DNA of 64,000 nt from Tetraselmis striata (taxonomy: Eukaryota > Chlorophyta > Chlorodendrophyceae > Chlorodendrales > Chlorodendraceae): assembly GCA_006384855.1 (NCBI GenBank), contig VCJN01001689.1, positions 1 to 64,000 of the forward strand, in the 5' to 3' direction. The position numbers were made by a program, and so were the translations under genes. The notes beneath the pieces are model-generated. The model made no database searches and had not been told where the DNA came from. It worked only from the letters and a program-made list of their open reading frames with translations. This document shows positions 1 to 12,900 of this stretch, in pieces; positions within the stretch are counted from its first letter, which is position 1; each line of letters starts with the position of its first letter.

Positions 1-1402
1 CGGTGTACGGGGGCGCGGCAATGGGATACCTCGGCGTCTTCTTCATAGGGTAAGGAGTCCCCGTCTGAGTGTCACGCAGAAAGCAATCGTCAAGGACAGC
101 CGACAGCAGCGCCTTGTCCTTAGCTGCAGAAGCAATAGCAAAAACGCAGCGCATGGCGGTCAAAGCATGTGAAATTCAATCATCAATGCAGTCATGTCGG
201 CCACCCGCCAATTCACTGTACCTTTCAGCTGAGACAAGAACCCCCGGCTCGTGGGAATATGGCATGGACCGTCGACGGAGGCGTTATCAACGCAAGTGCC
301 CATGTCTGATCCCGCGCGCGCGGAGAGGGAGGGGGGGGGGGGGGGGGCTTGCCTCGGGTATTGGGTTAAAGGTCCGGACACGCAACGCGTCGGGTACGGA
401 AAAGGTAAAATATATCATCATCGGACAGTTGAAAACCTGCATGCTATGCTTCCCGGCTTCGCCGTACTGCTTCCGCCTAGTCCAGTTGTCCCGTCCCCAA
501 CAGCATCGCCGAAAGGGCGGTGGGGTTGCGCTGCATGAATGCGGATATCGCAGTCGGTCGCCCGGCCCGGGAACATCGCATGCCGCACGTCCGCATGTAT
601 GCGGTTCTTGCTGCACAGACCACCGAGTGGTATGGTCAGGCCTTCATGCTGCCTCATAGTTTTGCCCAGGCCGGGGGGTGCATGGAAGTAGCTTGGCTTG
701 CTTGGCCATGATGGAGTGTGCTGTGGGACGAGCAGCTACCATACTGCTGTTTGGCGGGTGTGCGAGTGTGCGTCAGGTAGGCGCAGCTGCTTCTTTAAAA
801 AAAACGAAATCCGGCATCGCGCATGGACGATTTGCGCTCCGCTCTTATATAGCGCAGGTCGTAGCAGTACGAGTACCTGGCTTGCTGCGTATCCATTCCG
901 AAATATCCCGTAATTGTGTAAAGTCCTGAGCCATATCCCTGCTGATGGCGACCGTAATCAGCAGCATGTAAATGAGGACACATGTGTCCTCATTTGACAT
1001 AGACGTGCTCTAGGGTCGTAATTCGTCCGAAGCTACCCGCCCTTCTACTACATAACGGGGAAGGGCTCCGTAATGAGCTTTTAATTCCACGGTACGCATT
1101 TGCACAACCCAAACAGCGTGACAAGCGACTGACTACATCGGGACTATACCTGGGCATTGTAATTCACGGTATATTTTATTCTTTAATTAATAGTAAATTT
1201 CTATTAATTTTAAAACTCCCAAATCCAAAATTACCCCCTGTGTTTAGAGTAATATATACGGGTAATAAAGTAATATAAAGCTGGAGCTCATGTTTTGGCA
1301 CTTTTGACTCGCAAACACATCGGCGATGGCAGGGCTCAACTTGTTACAGTGCATGTTGCACACCATATCTACTCGCTACATGCGTACAGCAATCAAGAAT
1401 AA
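1..1402. other. intergenic, no gene recognised
   Basis: I see no open frame with a recognisable protein motif here. The stretch contains a run of 17 G at 331-347 and an A+T-rich segment around 1,150-1,290. Short overlapping frames on both strands look like chance. Confidence 0.5.
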
Positions 1403-2480
1403 TCATAGCTCATCAGCATGGGGTGCTAGGGGTTCTTGGGGTGTTGCTTGACCCTGCTTCGCAAGCAGGTCGTTAGCCTCGTCTACATCATCAATCAGCG
1501 CATCCTCAACCATGTTCAGCACATCATTGTCGTATAGTTCTCTTGTAGTGCCGCAAGGGGCCGGTTGGCACACAGTGCAGCACAATTGTCGGCTTCTCCC
1601 ATCTACCGAACCCAAACCCAGGTACTCAACCAGCACCCACCCGCCGTCGGAACCCAGTGTTACCCACCATCCACGGTTCCTCGCCTCGCCCAGTCTGGCC
1701 AACTAGCTGCCCGCAGCGTACCACCATGTCCCTACGATGTTTACCCGTTACCTCGACCACCAGTTGGTCGAGAGGGGGTGCATCCCTCTCAAGCCGAGGT
1801 GGGTTGCAACCCGCACGAGCGACACCAACTTGTATATCTCTCTCGACACGGAACAGACACGGTCGGGCATCCTCACCGTTGGGGCAGAGGCTCTCGTCGG
1901 GGACTGGAAGGTCTTTCCTCTTTGGATGCGCCGGACGATACCCCGGTTTCTGATGGACGCTTGTTTAGCGAAGACAACGGGACATGGCTCGCTGCGGCGC
2001 GGGCTCAGCTGCACCGTGCCTCGGAAGTGTGCATCGCAAAGGACCCACTAGGGAACCCAAAGCTGTGGGAAGCCATCGTCGACCAGTTCAGCAAGTTCTT
2101 CTCGGCAATAGCGCTCGTGGCGCGTTACGACCATGTTGTTCCGCTCCTTCCACGCGGTCACTTCGCCATGACACGGCGACCAATGTGCGCAGACTGAGAG
2201 AGGCTCCAACACTTGGGAAGCCGACTCGGCGGGTGGCATCGTCCCCGATTACCCGCACCCAGCAGGTGCACCACTCAGGGCAGCCTACCTGCCGTACCCC
2301 AAAATGCCGTGGGGCGTGGACGAGGCCAACGGGCCACCGGCCTCCATAATGACTCCCATCAAGCAATGGGCAGAGAGATACTCGCAGGAAGGATCTTGTT
2401 CAATACTGGTCGACTCACACAATTTTGCATTAAGACCAGGTGATGACATGCTCCACGATGCCTAGGGGAGTAGGTTTGGG
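1403..2480. pseudogene. decayed coding-like sequence, family unknown
   Basis: Several overlapping medium-length frames occur on the plus strand from about 1,565 to 2,350, and a 99-codon frame lies on the minus strand at 1,403-1,702. The plus-strand frames have protein-like composition, for example around 1,737-1,990 and 2,080-2,190, but none runs long and none carries a motif I know. It may be an old mobile-element or virus-like relic that is now heavily broken. It could also be chance in G+C-rich DNA. Confidence 0.25.
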
Positions 2481-3449
2481 GGTCGAGCCCTCCACTCGAT
2501 GGCATGGGGGTCGAGCCCCGCGTCACATGCGCGCTTCCAGGCCGGCTAGGGCTCCAGTGTGCCAGTTCCTTGACAATACTTCTCCAGCGCCTCTGCGCAG
2601 GACGCCTAGTGGGCGGGGGCGGCTAAGGTGCCTGTTTGCACGGCGGCGCCCCTGCAGCCCGGTCCCGTGCTCTCAAACAATACCTGTGTGTTGCTGACAC
2701 GTGCAGCTGAGTAGCTGACCCAGGGGGAGAACGCTGACACGATGTCTCGGGCGGACACATGGTGGTGACATGCGTGGTCGAGTCAGGGTGGGTGTGTGGG
2801 GCTCGCAGCGAATTAGTCGCCGAAAGCTGAGAGGTTTGCCGAGCCGTGTTCAACAACGGGCTCGCTACGCCCCCGAAATAAAAACGCGGACTTCACGGCA
2901 GGAGGTCCTAAGTGATCGAGGACCGCCTCACCCAAACTGTGACGTGAGGGCTACCATAGCTTATAGCGGGCAGAATTTGACGTCGGCTCTTGTGTGTGAA
3001 TTCGTGCAGAGGCGGATGTGAGGCGATGAGGTGCTGGAACGAAATACATGATTACATGCACTGAGGCGCTCCGCGCGACTAGCGCATGCCCCCAGCTCCG
3101 AGCTCCGAGCTCCTTTGCGCGCCCGGAGCTCCGAGCTCCGAGGTCAGGCGCGCGCAGCGCGATGAGGCTCATATGCGCGAAGAGCGCATATCTAGAATGC
3201 CTATTATATCTAAGTGATCGAGTCAGTCGTACTACTATAGCTGCAGTGCCAATTTACCGTCAACAAGCGCGTATTATTTCACCGCCTGGCCGAAAGTGTG
3301 GGCGACCTGGCACTCCAGCGACCTTTTATGGGCCCACACAATACGGGCCTTGGTGCAATTCACTTGCGCGCCATGCGCGTTTGAAGAGCTTGAATTGCAC
3401 ACCGGTAATTGCCGTGCCCCCTTTGGGTACTTATCACGCTCATCTGTGC
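2481..3449. other. intergenic, short GAGCTCC repeats
   Basis: No gene is recognised. Around 3,090-3,145 the heptamer GAGCTCC or close variants repeat several times, and because GAGCTC is self-complementary the segment can fold on itself. The stretch lies downstream of the 3' end of the minus-strand methyltransferase-like gene. Confidence 0.45.
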
Positions 3450-5791
3450 TCATCTGCCTGAAATATGTTCATCTATCAGTGAATACCTTTTCCATGGACT
3501 GTCTGGCAATAACAGGGGGAAAGGCCATATTGGCGAGCGACCGCCGCGAGCATCGCACACGCTGATCTGCTTGCTGCTGCGGACGTGACTGTTTGTTGAC
3601 GACTTGAACACACCTGCTTTGTCTTGTACACCTGCTGTGGGTGACACTCTGATGGGGATACTGCCTGGCTGGCTGCGGTCAGCGTTGGTCACTTTCACAG
3701 CATTAGCCCCTTGTCTCGACTTGGAAGAGAGAGCACGCGTCCCTGGCGATGCCATGATAACTCTATTCTCAGGCGTGATATCGAGGGGAATCGTCTCGCA
3801 TGTCACGGCATACCCACATGCACCGAGGTGCGTGGCGCGAGTGGCATCCACCGCAGCCCCTAGAGGGAGCCACTTCTCCAGACCTGATCAAAGCGTTGCA
3901 GAGCCATCAGCCGCCTCAGTGGTCATTACTACATGGCAGGGGGGAAGGGGGGGATACACGTGTAGTGTGGGAGTACTGGTGCCCCGGTGTCCGCACCTCC
4001 TGTGTCACAGGTCTGGGCGGAATGACAGCATGGCATGACCGCTAAGGTCGCGCCGCTTGTCTCCTGCACCATGGCACATGTCCAATTCAGCAGCATGTAG
4101 CAGCGCTGCTCGTGGCCCCCTATTGCGATTGATGAGTGTGAGCGTTAGATGCCTGCATGGCGTGCGTTTGGGGAAAAAGTGTTGATGGGAAGCAGGGGCC
4201 TCTCGGACCCAGGGGCAAACGGTCGATCGTATGCACAATGAGCTGATGTTTGGAGCTTCTGCCGCTGCGGCCGCAATCGCTTACCGCGAGGCGAATCACA
4301 AAGTCCGTTAACGGCCCGCACGCGTGGATGGCAATCAAAAGACAGTCCGGGTGAGGGCGCACGTCCTCCAGGCGCCCGGTGACGTATCTGCCATCACGTG
4401 TTGTGCGGTGGGAAAGGGGGCGGGGTGCATCAGCTGACATGCCCCAATGCCCTGATGTTACATGTGTTCATGAAGCTGAAGGTGTTCGCCGCATACAGAG
4501 CCAAAGCACGGGGGAAGCGATGCCAGCGTGCATTGCCTGACTCTTCCCGCCAGCCGCGGCCATGCCTTTGTCATCGCAACCTCGAGCGACCTGCTGCTGT
4601 CCGGCCGTGTGATATCTGGACACCACAGCCAGAGCGCCGGTGCATCAGCATATGCTGGCGATGGGCTGGCCAAAGGAGCAGCTCAGGGCCAGCATGCAGG
4701 GGTACTGCGCGAGTCGGGGCGAGGCAGCGCACCGACACACAGCGCCGACCTGCACGCGGGCTCCATCACAAGCAGCATCCAAGCTGTCAGGCCATGCCCT
4801 GCGGCCAGGTCCACGATGGTGACCTCTCCGGACTGCAGCTCGTTGCGGAACCTGCGGGTGTAAGGGTTGCATCCAGCGGCGTGTGAGCACGGCGTGGCAG
4901 CCCCACCGCGCACAACACAGCAGGGATCGCCTTGCACGCACCCCCCCCCCCCCCCCCCCACCTGTTGCGCACCAGGCTGGCAAACTCCCAGCTTTCGAAG
5001 AATTCCTGCGACGTGATTGATTCACAGGTGTGGTTCAGTGGAGCCGCGGCAGTGAGCGGATCCACCACCGGTTGGGGTACACAGCACTCGGGAACTAAGC
5101 GCCAGTATATTTACAGTAGCGGCGCACTATCAAACGGATGGCATGTTTGCCGAATATACTTTCAGCGTGCAATGCAGAAGCCTGCAGCGGCTGTGTTTCT
5201 TTGCATTGAACATAAGATTTTGGCCATTTTCTAATTACCTGTTGCAGCTATATATGGCCCGTATTGTAACACGTTTGATAACCTATGTCGGGCCAGCTCG
5301 GGCGGGTACTTGTCCTACGTGCGCATCCAGCTACGCATGCACCGCCTTGGAGCGCCACATATCGTGATGTACGCTGTACGCTGGCTTGACGCCGTGCGCA
5401 CCTTGGTTGGCAGGCAGTCCGCGCCGCAGACCACCCTCCCCAGCTGGTCGTGCAAGCTGTCGCTGGGGAACGCCTTGGCGCGACTTGGCGTGAGCGGGAT
5501 CCTGCTGCCCCTCGAGCGACTGCGCTTCCGGGGCGTCGGCTTATGCTGCTCGCGATCCTCCGGGCTGAACACCACCGGCCAGTCCCCTCCAGAGGCGGCG
5601 GCGCCGGTGGCGATGTTACGAATACCTGTACTTGCGCGGGCGGCGAGCGCGCGCGCGTTACGAATAGATTTCCGCCGGGGGGCGCCCGTTGGGCGGGGTT
5701 CTGAAGCCGACCGGGCCGACGGGCGCCAGGCAGGGCGCCACATGCGCCAAGCGGTACTAGTGCCGCTGCGTATGGCACGTAACACGTACAT
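3450..5791 (-). CDS. SAM-dependent methyltransferase-like protein, spliced
   Basis: Exons read on the minus strand: 5791-5402, 5005-4962, 4851-4733, 4615-about 4,500, about 4,400-4285, 4063-3997 and 3883-3450. Phases agree at every junction except the one between exons 4 and 5, which I could not resolve. The first exon begins with an Arg/Ala/Ser-rich stretch that could be an organelle transit peptide. Exon 3 carries a class I methyltransferase motif I (VDLAAGHGLTAWMLL), followed by an acidic residue (CVD) expected to contact the SAM ribose. Exon 5 carries IAIHACGPLTDFVI and exon 6 AVMPCCH. The pair HxCG(x)nD plus CCH recalls the TRM13 and METTL25-type methyltransferases, whose substrates are RNA or protein. 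Exon 7 has DITPENRVIMASP, a conserved end motif. Substrate unknown. About 430 residues. The last exon runs to a stop at 3450, but a further intron near the C-terminus is possible. Confidence 0.7.
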
Positions 5792-6904
5792 GCTTGGCGA
5801 CGGGGGGAGGTCTAGCTTGCTGGAGATCGCCGGCTTGGCGCGGCATTCCCATCAAACTGGCGTTGGTCGAAAATTTGTCGACGGCTCACGCGCGGAAATG
5901 CTGCTGCAGCTGCTACTGATCGAGGGTTGCGACGCGACGACGCACCACAGGTACTTGTGGGATGCGGAGATTGAGTATATACGTTTTATATCCGCAATAT
6001 TTCCTCTGCAACATCAGGCGGCACCACCTTGGTTTAGCGACTACAGGTACTGAGGATGAACTGATGAAGGGTTTCCGCATCTGGCCCCGCGCCACATCAC
6101 CAGTCGCGCCGAATTCCGCAAAGGCATCGCTACAGCGCCGCCACCGGCATCAGCACGGGAAGCCATACACCTGCCACAATCGCCATACCAGGCTCGTGGG
6201 CAGAGCTCGCAGAGCTGGCGGGACACGATCGTTCCTGTGCGCTCTACTCTCGCACGGCCCGAATGCAACATCCCCCGTCCACCGGCGTAGCGTAGAATAG
6301 CCACCACGTCGCTGGCCACCTTCGCTGGCTCGGACGCACGCTGTGATAAGGCGCGTCCCTCAGCGTGGGGGTATCTCCTACCTCGCATCATCCTACGTTT
6401 GAAGTCAGCCCCTCACCGCGACGGCGCAGCCTTCGACACGCCGAGCGGCGCAAAGCGGGCCGTCGGCATGCCGGTCGGCCGCGCCTCCCGGGCGGCCGCT
6501 GCCCCGCCCGAGGATGAGGAGATAACCTTCCCGCTGCTGAGGTGACACAAAAGCACCCCATCTCCCAAGCTTGTCGTGCTGCTGCTCCGCAGGCGAGGCG
6601 GGGCACGGTGCGCGGATACGAGGCCTCAAATGGGGGGGGGGGGGGGGGGGTGAACTGGAATGGGGGGGGGGGGGGGGGTGAGCGCACAGCGGGCGGATTG
6701 CTCTGCATCTAGGACGAGAGCCCCCCCCCCCCCCCCCCCCCCCCCTCCCCCCCCCCCCCTCCCCCCCCTCCCCCCCCCTCGGCATGTGTTCATTGGGGAT
6801 ATTCCTCAATCAATTTGCTGATGGGATATTGTATGACGCTATGGCGCCACAGATCGGGCGCCACCGCCGGCAGCGACTCGGCCACACCGACCGCCTCAAC
6901 CGCC
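5792..6904. other. intergenic, poly(G)/poly(C) tracts
   Basis: No gene is recognised between the divergently placed methyltransferase-like gene and the transporter. Two G runs (6632-6650 and 6662-6678) and a C run of about 25 (from 6721), with shorter C runs behind it, lie just upstream of the transporter start. Promoters of both neighbours should lie here, but I see no recognisable element. Confidence 0.5.
6425..6545 (-). repeat. diverged dispersed repeat, copy 1
   Basis: Read on the minus strand, this stretch resembles 7,770-7,880 on the plus strand. Both have a shared core GGYTATCTCCTCATYCT, followed by a GGCATGC core and a TGCGCC core in the same order. The two form a loose inverted pair around the first exon of the transporter. 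Confidence 0.5.
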
Positions 6905-9900
6905 ATGACCATCACGGCCGACCACCACACGCCTATCCCGCCGCGGCTGCGCGCGCTGAAGCTTTCGGTGGAGGTTGCGAGCTCGAGCGGCAGCTTCCGC
7001 AAGGAGCGGGAGGTGCTGGTGACGGAGTCCGTGATCGGCGAAAACGGATTTGCGCCCGAGCTGGAGGAGTACCTGCGAGCGCAGCGCCAGGAGGCGCGCA
7101 AAGCCACAGGCTCGTCCGTCATGGGCGCCGTCTTCAACGTGGTAGGGGGCCGCGGCGTAGCCTCAGGGCAGGACCCAATCGCTTGGCTGGTGCCATCGTT
7201 GCGCGGCCCCACAAACACATGCATGCATGCATATATATGTATACATATACATGACCCGGTGGTTCTGCACTTGGCAGTTGCATGGACGGGAAACGAGGAA
7301 AGCGATCATCCGAAGGCTGGCTTCGCTTTGCAATGCCAGTGACTCACAGTGCCTGTGAAATCATCGCCCAGGTGAACCTTTTCATGGGCGTCGCGCTGCT
7401 CTCCATCGTGTACGCGGTCGCGCAGGGCGGCTGGCTCAGCTTCGTTCCGCTGCTGGCGGCGGGCATGGTGATGTGCCTGTCTGGTGGGCGCCCCTCCCCA
7501 GCCATCAACTGAATGTGCCCGATGCTTGCTTTCAGTGGGATGCGTGTGGGTTATGGGTTGTGGCCCATCCGCTGTGAGATCGAGGGACGCTTGTTGCATC
7601 GCAGCGACGCATCCCATCAGCAGCTCCAGCACACCGCCGTGTCCCCGCTCTAGCCTCCCCCCCTCCCCCCCCTCCCCTTCGCCCTGCGGTATCTTTCTTA
7701 ACCCACAGTGCACCTCTCGGCCGCGGGACAGCCGCAGCGGATTGCGTGATGCATCGCGTTGCGATACCTGGGCAGTGGGATGGCTATCTCCTCATTCTAA
7801 CTTCCGGGAGGCCCAGCGGCAGGCATGCTGATGCGGCACAGTGCGCCACTGGGCGCGTGGGAGACTGTGCTGTCGTGAAGGTGGGGGGGGGGGGGGGGGG
7901 GGGGGCTCCAAACAGCCGCTGCTTCCTGCTGGGACATGAAACACTGCCCATTGCGACATGACGGGAACGGCGCCCTTCGGCGGCAGAGTATGGCCACCGA
8001 CATGGCAGGTCTGCTGTTGTTGCATTGTGGGGTGTACCATGTTGCGCCGGGCTGCTTTAATCCGGACATACAGACGCACGTACACGCACGCACACACATA
8101 CCATAGCTACGATTTGCGTGTGTTGCATTGTTGCTTTTACATTTTCGCTTTTGATTCGCTCGCGAAAAGGGAGAGCTAAAAATGTAAATAGAAAAGCCTT
8201 GATGATAAAGCAGATATGCGGCGCGGAACCCCCACCTTGATTGTGCCATGCCATTCATTATTCCTGCGATCCGTGTGCCCTATTAAATAGCACGGTAAAA
8301 AAGTACAGTACGTATGCTTTTAGGTAAACCCAAAACCCTAACCTTAAACACGATATCTATGCAATGTATATGTATTTTCAATGTATATCTATATCTTTAT
8401 CCTATATCCATGTCATATATCATGTCTGTGTGTATGTTTATCATGTATGTATCATATACATTATATATAATATATGTATTGGACATGTATATATCCAAAT
8501 CTGTATCTATATCTTCAGCTGTATCCCTATCTATATGTATGTATGCATATATACATACATGTAAGTAAATGAATGTTTACATAAACATATATATGTATGT
8601 ATATATATATGTGTGTGTGTGTGTGTATGTGTGTGTGTGTGTGTGTAGATAAACATATATATTCATGTATGTTCATATATGTACATATTTGTCAGTATCG
8701 ATATCTATACATCTATATACATCGATATGTATATGTAAATATACATATGCATTTATATGTGTATTCATATATATATGTATATAAATGTATACATATATAC
8801 ATTTATAGAGAAATATATATATCTGTATATACAGATATATATATGTATATGTATGTATAGGTTACATATATGTGTAGATGTAAATATATGTATTTAAATA
8901 ATAATATATATGTTATATATACCCTCCATTACGCCCTGTCCGAATGTTGTCACCGGCCCTGAGGCGCCGCCTGCTGTGTCCGTCGCGCCTGCTGCAGCTC
9001 TGCTGTTGGGGCTATGCCTGGACGAGATGGGCGAGGGGCAGTCACCCTCCTACCCAGAGCTGGCCACCCACACCTGGGGCTCCCCGGGCCGCGTGGTGGC
9101 CGTCGTTTTCTGCTTCCTCGAGCTCTTCGGCAACGCCTGCATGAACCTCATCGTCATGTGGCACGAGGTCGAGTCGCTTATGGGGGCGCTCCCGGGTGGC
9201 GGCCTGCTCGGCCTCAGCGTCCACAACTCCACGGTGCTGCTGGGGGTAGTCGCCATCATGCCACTGCTGCTCACAGGCAACCTCAAGACGCTGTCCTACC
9301 TCAGCTTTGTGAGCACCCCTCAAGCCTGCTGGCCAAGGGCGCTGTTAGGGCGAGGGACAAGGGTTTAGAGTCTAAACCCTTAAACCCTAAAGATCTGGCA
9401 AAAGGAGGAGGGGCATGTCTTATCCCTATGCCATCTTGATTCTTGCCTGATAAGTCCGGACTTTATGGTGTAGTGTATCAGGAGATTGATGCTTTGCGCG
9501 CTTCTTTATTCATTGCAGTAACTTTGCTATACAATGGTTCGTTATGCTTTAACCTAAAAAGGATATTTATTAGAATGATATACCATGTCGCTATTCCTAT
9601 GAGCGGCAAGTATCTCAAGCGATCAGATCCAGGCGAAACAAAACGCTTTTACGGGTATGCGAGGCATATTCGTTTCCACCACATGCCACCCCAAGTTGGA
9701 AGCTCGTCCTTGCTTCTAACATGCATGCGCCAGTGTCGGGCTACCTACCTTCCTTGAACATACTAAAAGTGAACCCTCCCACAACTATCCTACATTGCTT
9801 AGCTCTTCCGTGCATCACTTGCATTGACAGTACCTCTCCATGAAGAGGTCGCTCACCCGCTTGTTGTTTCCCTCGCAGGTGGGCATCCTCTGTACGGTGG

Positions 9901-12900
9901 TGGTCACCGTGGTGGTGTCCAGCCTGGTTGTGGTGGACCCCGGTCGCAATGCGTTCCCGCCGGGCGAGGCCCCCGGGCATGAGGTGGCCAACCCCAAGGG
10001 TGCGTTGCTCGGCATCGGCATCTTTTCCATCGCGCTGTCGCAGCACTCGGCGCTGCCGACGCTGAGGAACAGCCTGGCGGACCCCTCGCAGTTCCGGACG
10101 TGAGCTCCCCCCCTCCCACTCCCTCGGTATCAACCCACTCTACTCCTTGGAGACGGCCGCCGACACGGCAATGAAAACACTGGAAACACCAGCGTGCCCT
10201 ACCTGCCAGACATGAGAGACAACTTACCAATAGACAAATTTACAATGCAATACACATTATTTACAATAAACCAAATTATCGCGAGACCTTAGCCAAACCA
10301 ACCCCAACCAACGCCAAGGACAGACAGATACAATTTACAATGAATCACATCATAGCGGAACCTTAGCGAATGATATGATGCGGGTGCCAACGCACCTACA
10401 AGAACCGCCTAACTTACAAGCCTCAGATTGGGCAGTCATGCAACTTTTAGGAACATTCACTTAATAAATTCCGCGATAGTTTCGTCTTGATCCGACCTGT
10501 GACAGGTAGGGCACTTAATTGCATTGTTCTTATTGCACCGCAGCGGCACCCGTAGGTTGTAACTAACCTTCAATATGAGGCTGATATGACGGAATCTTTT
10601 AGGTGCGCGGACAGCTGTAATCACCATCGCATCTGTATTGTCCCTCAAGAGCATTCCACTGCCCCCCCCCCCCCCCCCCCTTTGTCCTCCCTCCTGGGCC
10701 AGGGTGATGATGATCTCCATGAGCGTTCTGGTGTTTCTCTTTGCGGCGATGGGCGCGTCGGGGTACTACTACTTCGGGACCAGCGCGCACGAGATCATCA
10801 CATCCGACCTGCAGATCACGTGGATCGGCAAGGTCAAGCTGTTCCCGGGCTTCAGTATGAACTCCGTGCTCGTGCTAATGGTGGCCATCCAGGTTAGCGC
10901 GCCGCTTGACAAGCGAGTGGGGTAGGTGATAACGGATGAATGAATGGATGAACGGATGGACGGACCGTACCACCCCTCGCTTGAAGCTGTTGGTGCTTAT
11001 ATTGCCGCCCCTCCGGTGTATCTGGCAGGGCCTCTGCTCCATCCCACCCGGCATAGCGGTGCTCCAGGTGAAGCCCTCCCGACTAATCCAACCACTCATC
11101 ACGCTCACCTTATCCTTGCACAACGTTGCCTGAAGGCATCATAGAGGCTGAAAATACATAGTCATACAGTATTGCTGTTCAATTAATGTGCAAGTATGTC
11201 TACAGATGCCGGCCAAGCCATGGTGATACGAATACTTAATAAGGAATCCGCCAGGACATTGATTGTTTCCCATACACGGCCGTGTATAGTTCAAAGCACT
11301 TGGTACCCTGGACCCAGGGCAGTAACAAATAGCGCATCTTATGGCAGAAATGAACATCGCATCTTAGGTGTCGAAACTTTTAAACGGGACGGTCTGGCCG
11401 TCTTTGGTTTGTAACACGTTTAGCGCATTTCTGTTTGTAGTATGTTCCACTGTCTTTTATTCTTAAATTGTTATTATTGCTGAAGTTATTCCATCGTTAT
11501 AGATTGTTTAGACGCGGTACTACTGATTATGTGATCATTCATAATGTTTACACTGCTTGATTGCAAGCACCGGGTTCATAATCTTTACCTAACGTGGGGT
11601 GTATAATCCTTACCAGTATACACGCGCTAATTTATACCGTATACCATTACTTTGAAGCATTACGATGATACGTTGAGGTCATTACCCGTACCCAATAACG
11701 CGTAGTCATCGTTAACGTAATCTGACCGTTGCGCATTTGTGTGTCGCTACCTATTTTCAAACAATGCATGTGTATTTTTCATTAGTAAATGGGCAATGCA
11801 AACTCAGACAAGGCACTTGGTGCTTTCCGCAGTCAATTCCTTAAACAAGTTATCAGTTTTCTTTCAAAAAAGTCCAAATTATCAACACGCTTTATTCTAT
11901 TTATAATTGCCGAACTTCCATCATGATAGTCTGGTTAGTCTGCGGCGCAGGAATCATCAACTTCCATATTGCACCGCGACTTGATCTAATAAATGCCTAC
12001 TACCGCCATCCGCATTCCACAGTCATGTGTGTTTTTGTGTAGTAGCTCACCGCCCCCCTCCCCCCCCCGCCCGGGAAGTCTTGATCTGCTCATATTCCGT
12101 GACACCCCTTGTGCTTTGCAACAGTATTGTTACAGCATGTTGGCCATGCTCATACCGCCGACATTACACCATAGTTCCAAAGATGCATTTGTCTAATATT
12201 TCGTCGGTGTACGTTATTCGGTTCTCGTAGACTGCTCGAGCGATGATGTTGTCTGTCCATTGCATCGCGGGAAACTCATAATCTTACCTTTCCACCAGCA
12301 CTTTAAGACAACCTGCCGGCATGCTAGTCGTGTAGAAGCTACAGTCTGTCACCAAGCCTTCAGACGTGCGCGCAAAATGTAGTGATAGTATAACCGTCTT
12401 GTATTTGATGCACGGTGTTCGGTGTACAAGAATCATTCATGTTTTAGATGATGGTGAGACTACAATCACTTCATGTGCGGTTTATGAGATCAGCTGGGAA
12501 AGTATAAACCCCCCTCCTCCCGGCGCCATCCCCTCCAACGCCCCGCCTCTACTGCTTGCACAAATGCTGGCCCTCCCAGCTTGCGGCTGGCTGAGTCGCC
12601 TGCTCGGCTGCTGTGCTGTCTCAGGACATGCTGCTGGACATCTTCTTCGCGTCGGAGCACAACCGCGTCGGCTACGCGATGGCCACCGCGACGCGCTTTC
12701 TCCTCTTTGGGGCGCTGGCTGGGCTCTCCTACACGGTGCGCCATACATCCTGCCCGCCGTCCTGACATGTAGTCGGTTACGTCTCACTAGCCCCCCTGAA
12801 ACTAGTACACATCACTGGTGGCGAATTGGGAGTGTATTGTATGGAGTGACAGTGGGTGGAGTGAGCAAGGTGTACGCCGCACGGTAAGCGCTATCACGTG

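Noticed and set aside
8597-8860. Open plus-strand frame rich in Tyr, Ile, Val and Cys
   Set aside because: It is a translation of TATG/TG microsatellite inside transporter intron 2.
8325-9395. CCCTAAA-like stretches near 8,335 and 9,365-9,393 as interstitial telomere repeats
   Set aside because: Only two or three degenerate units each, in introns; too short to call a telomeric insertion.
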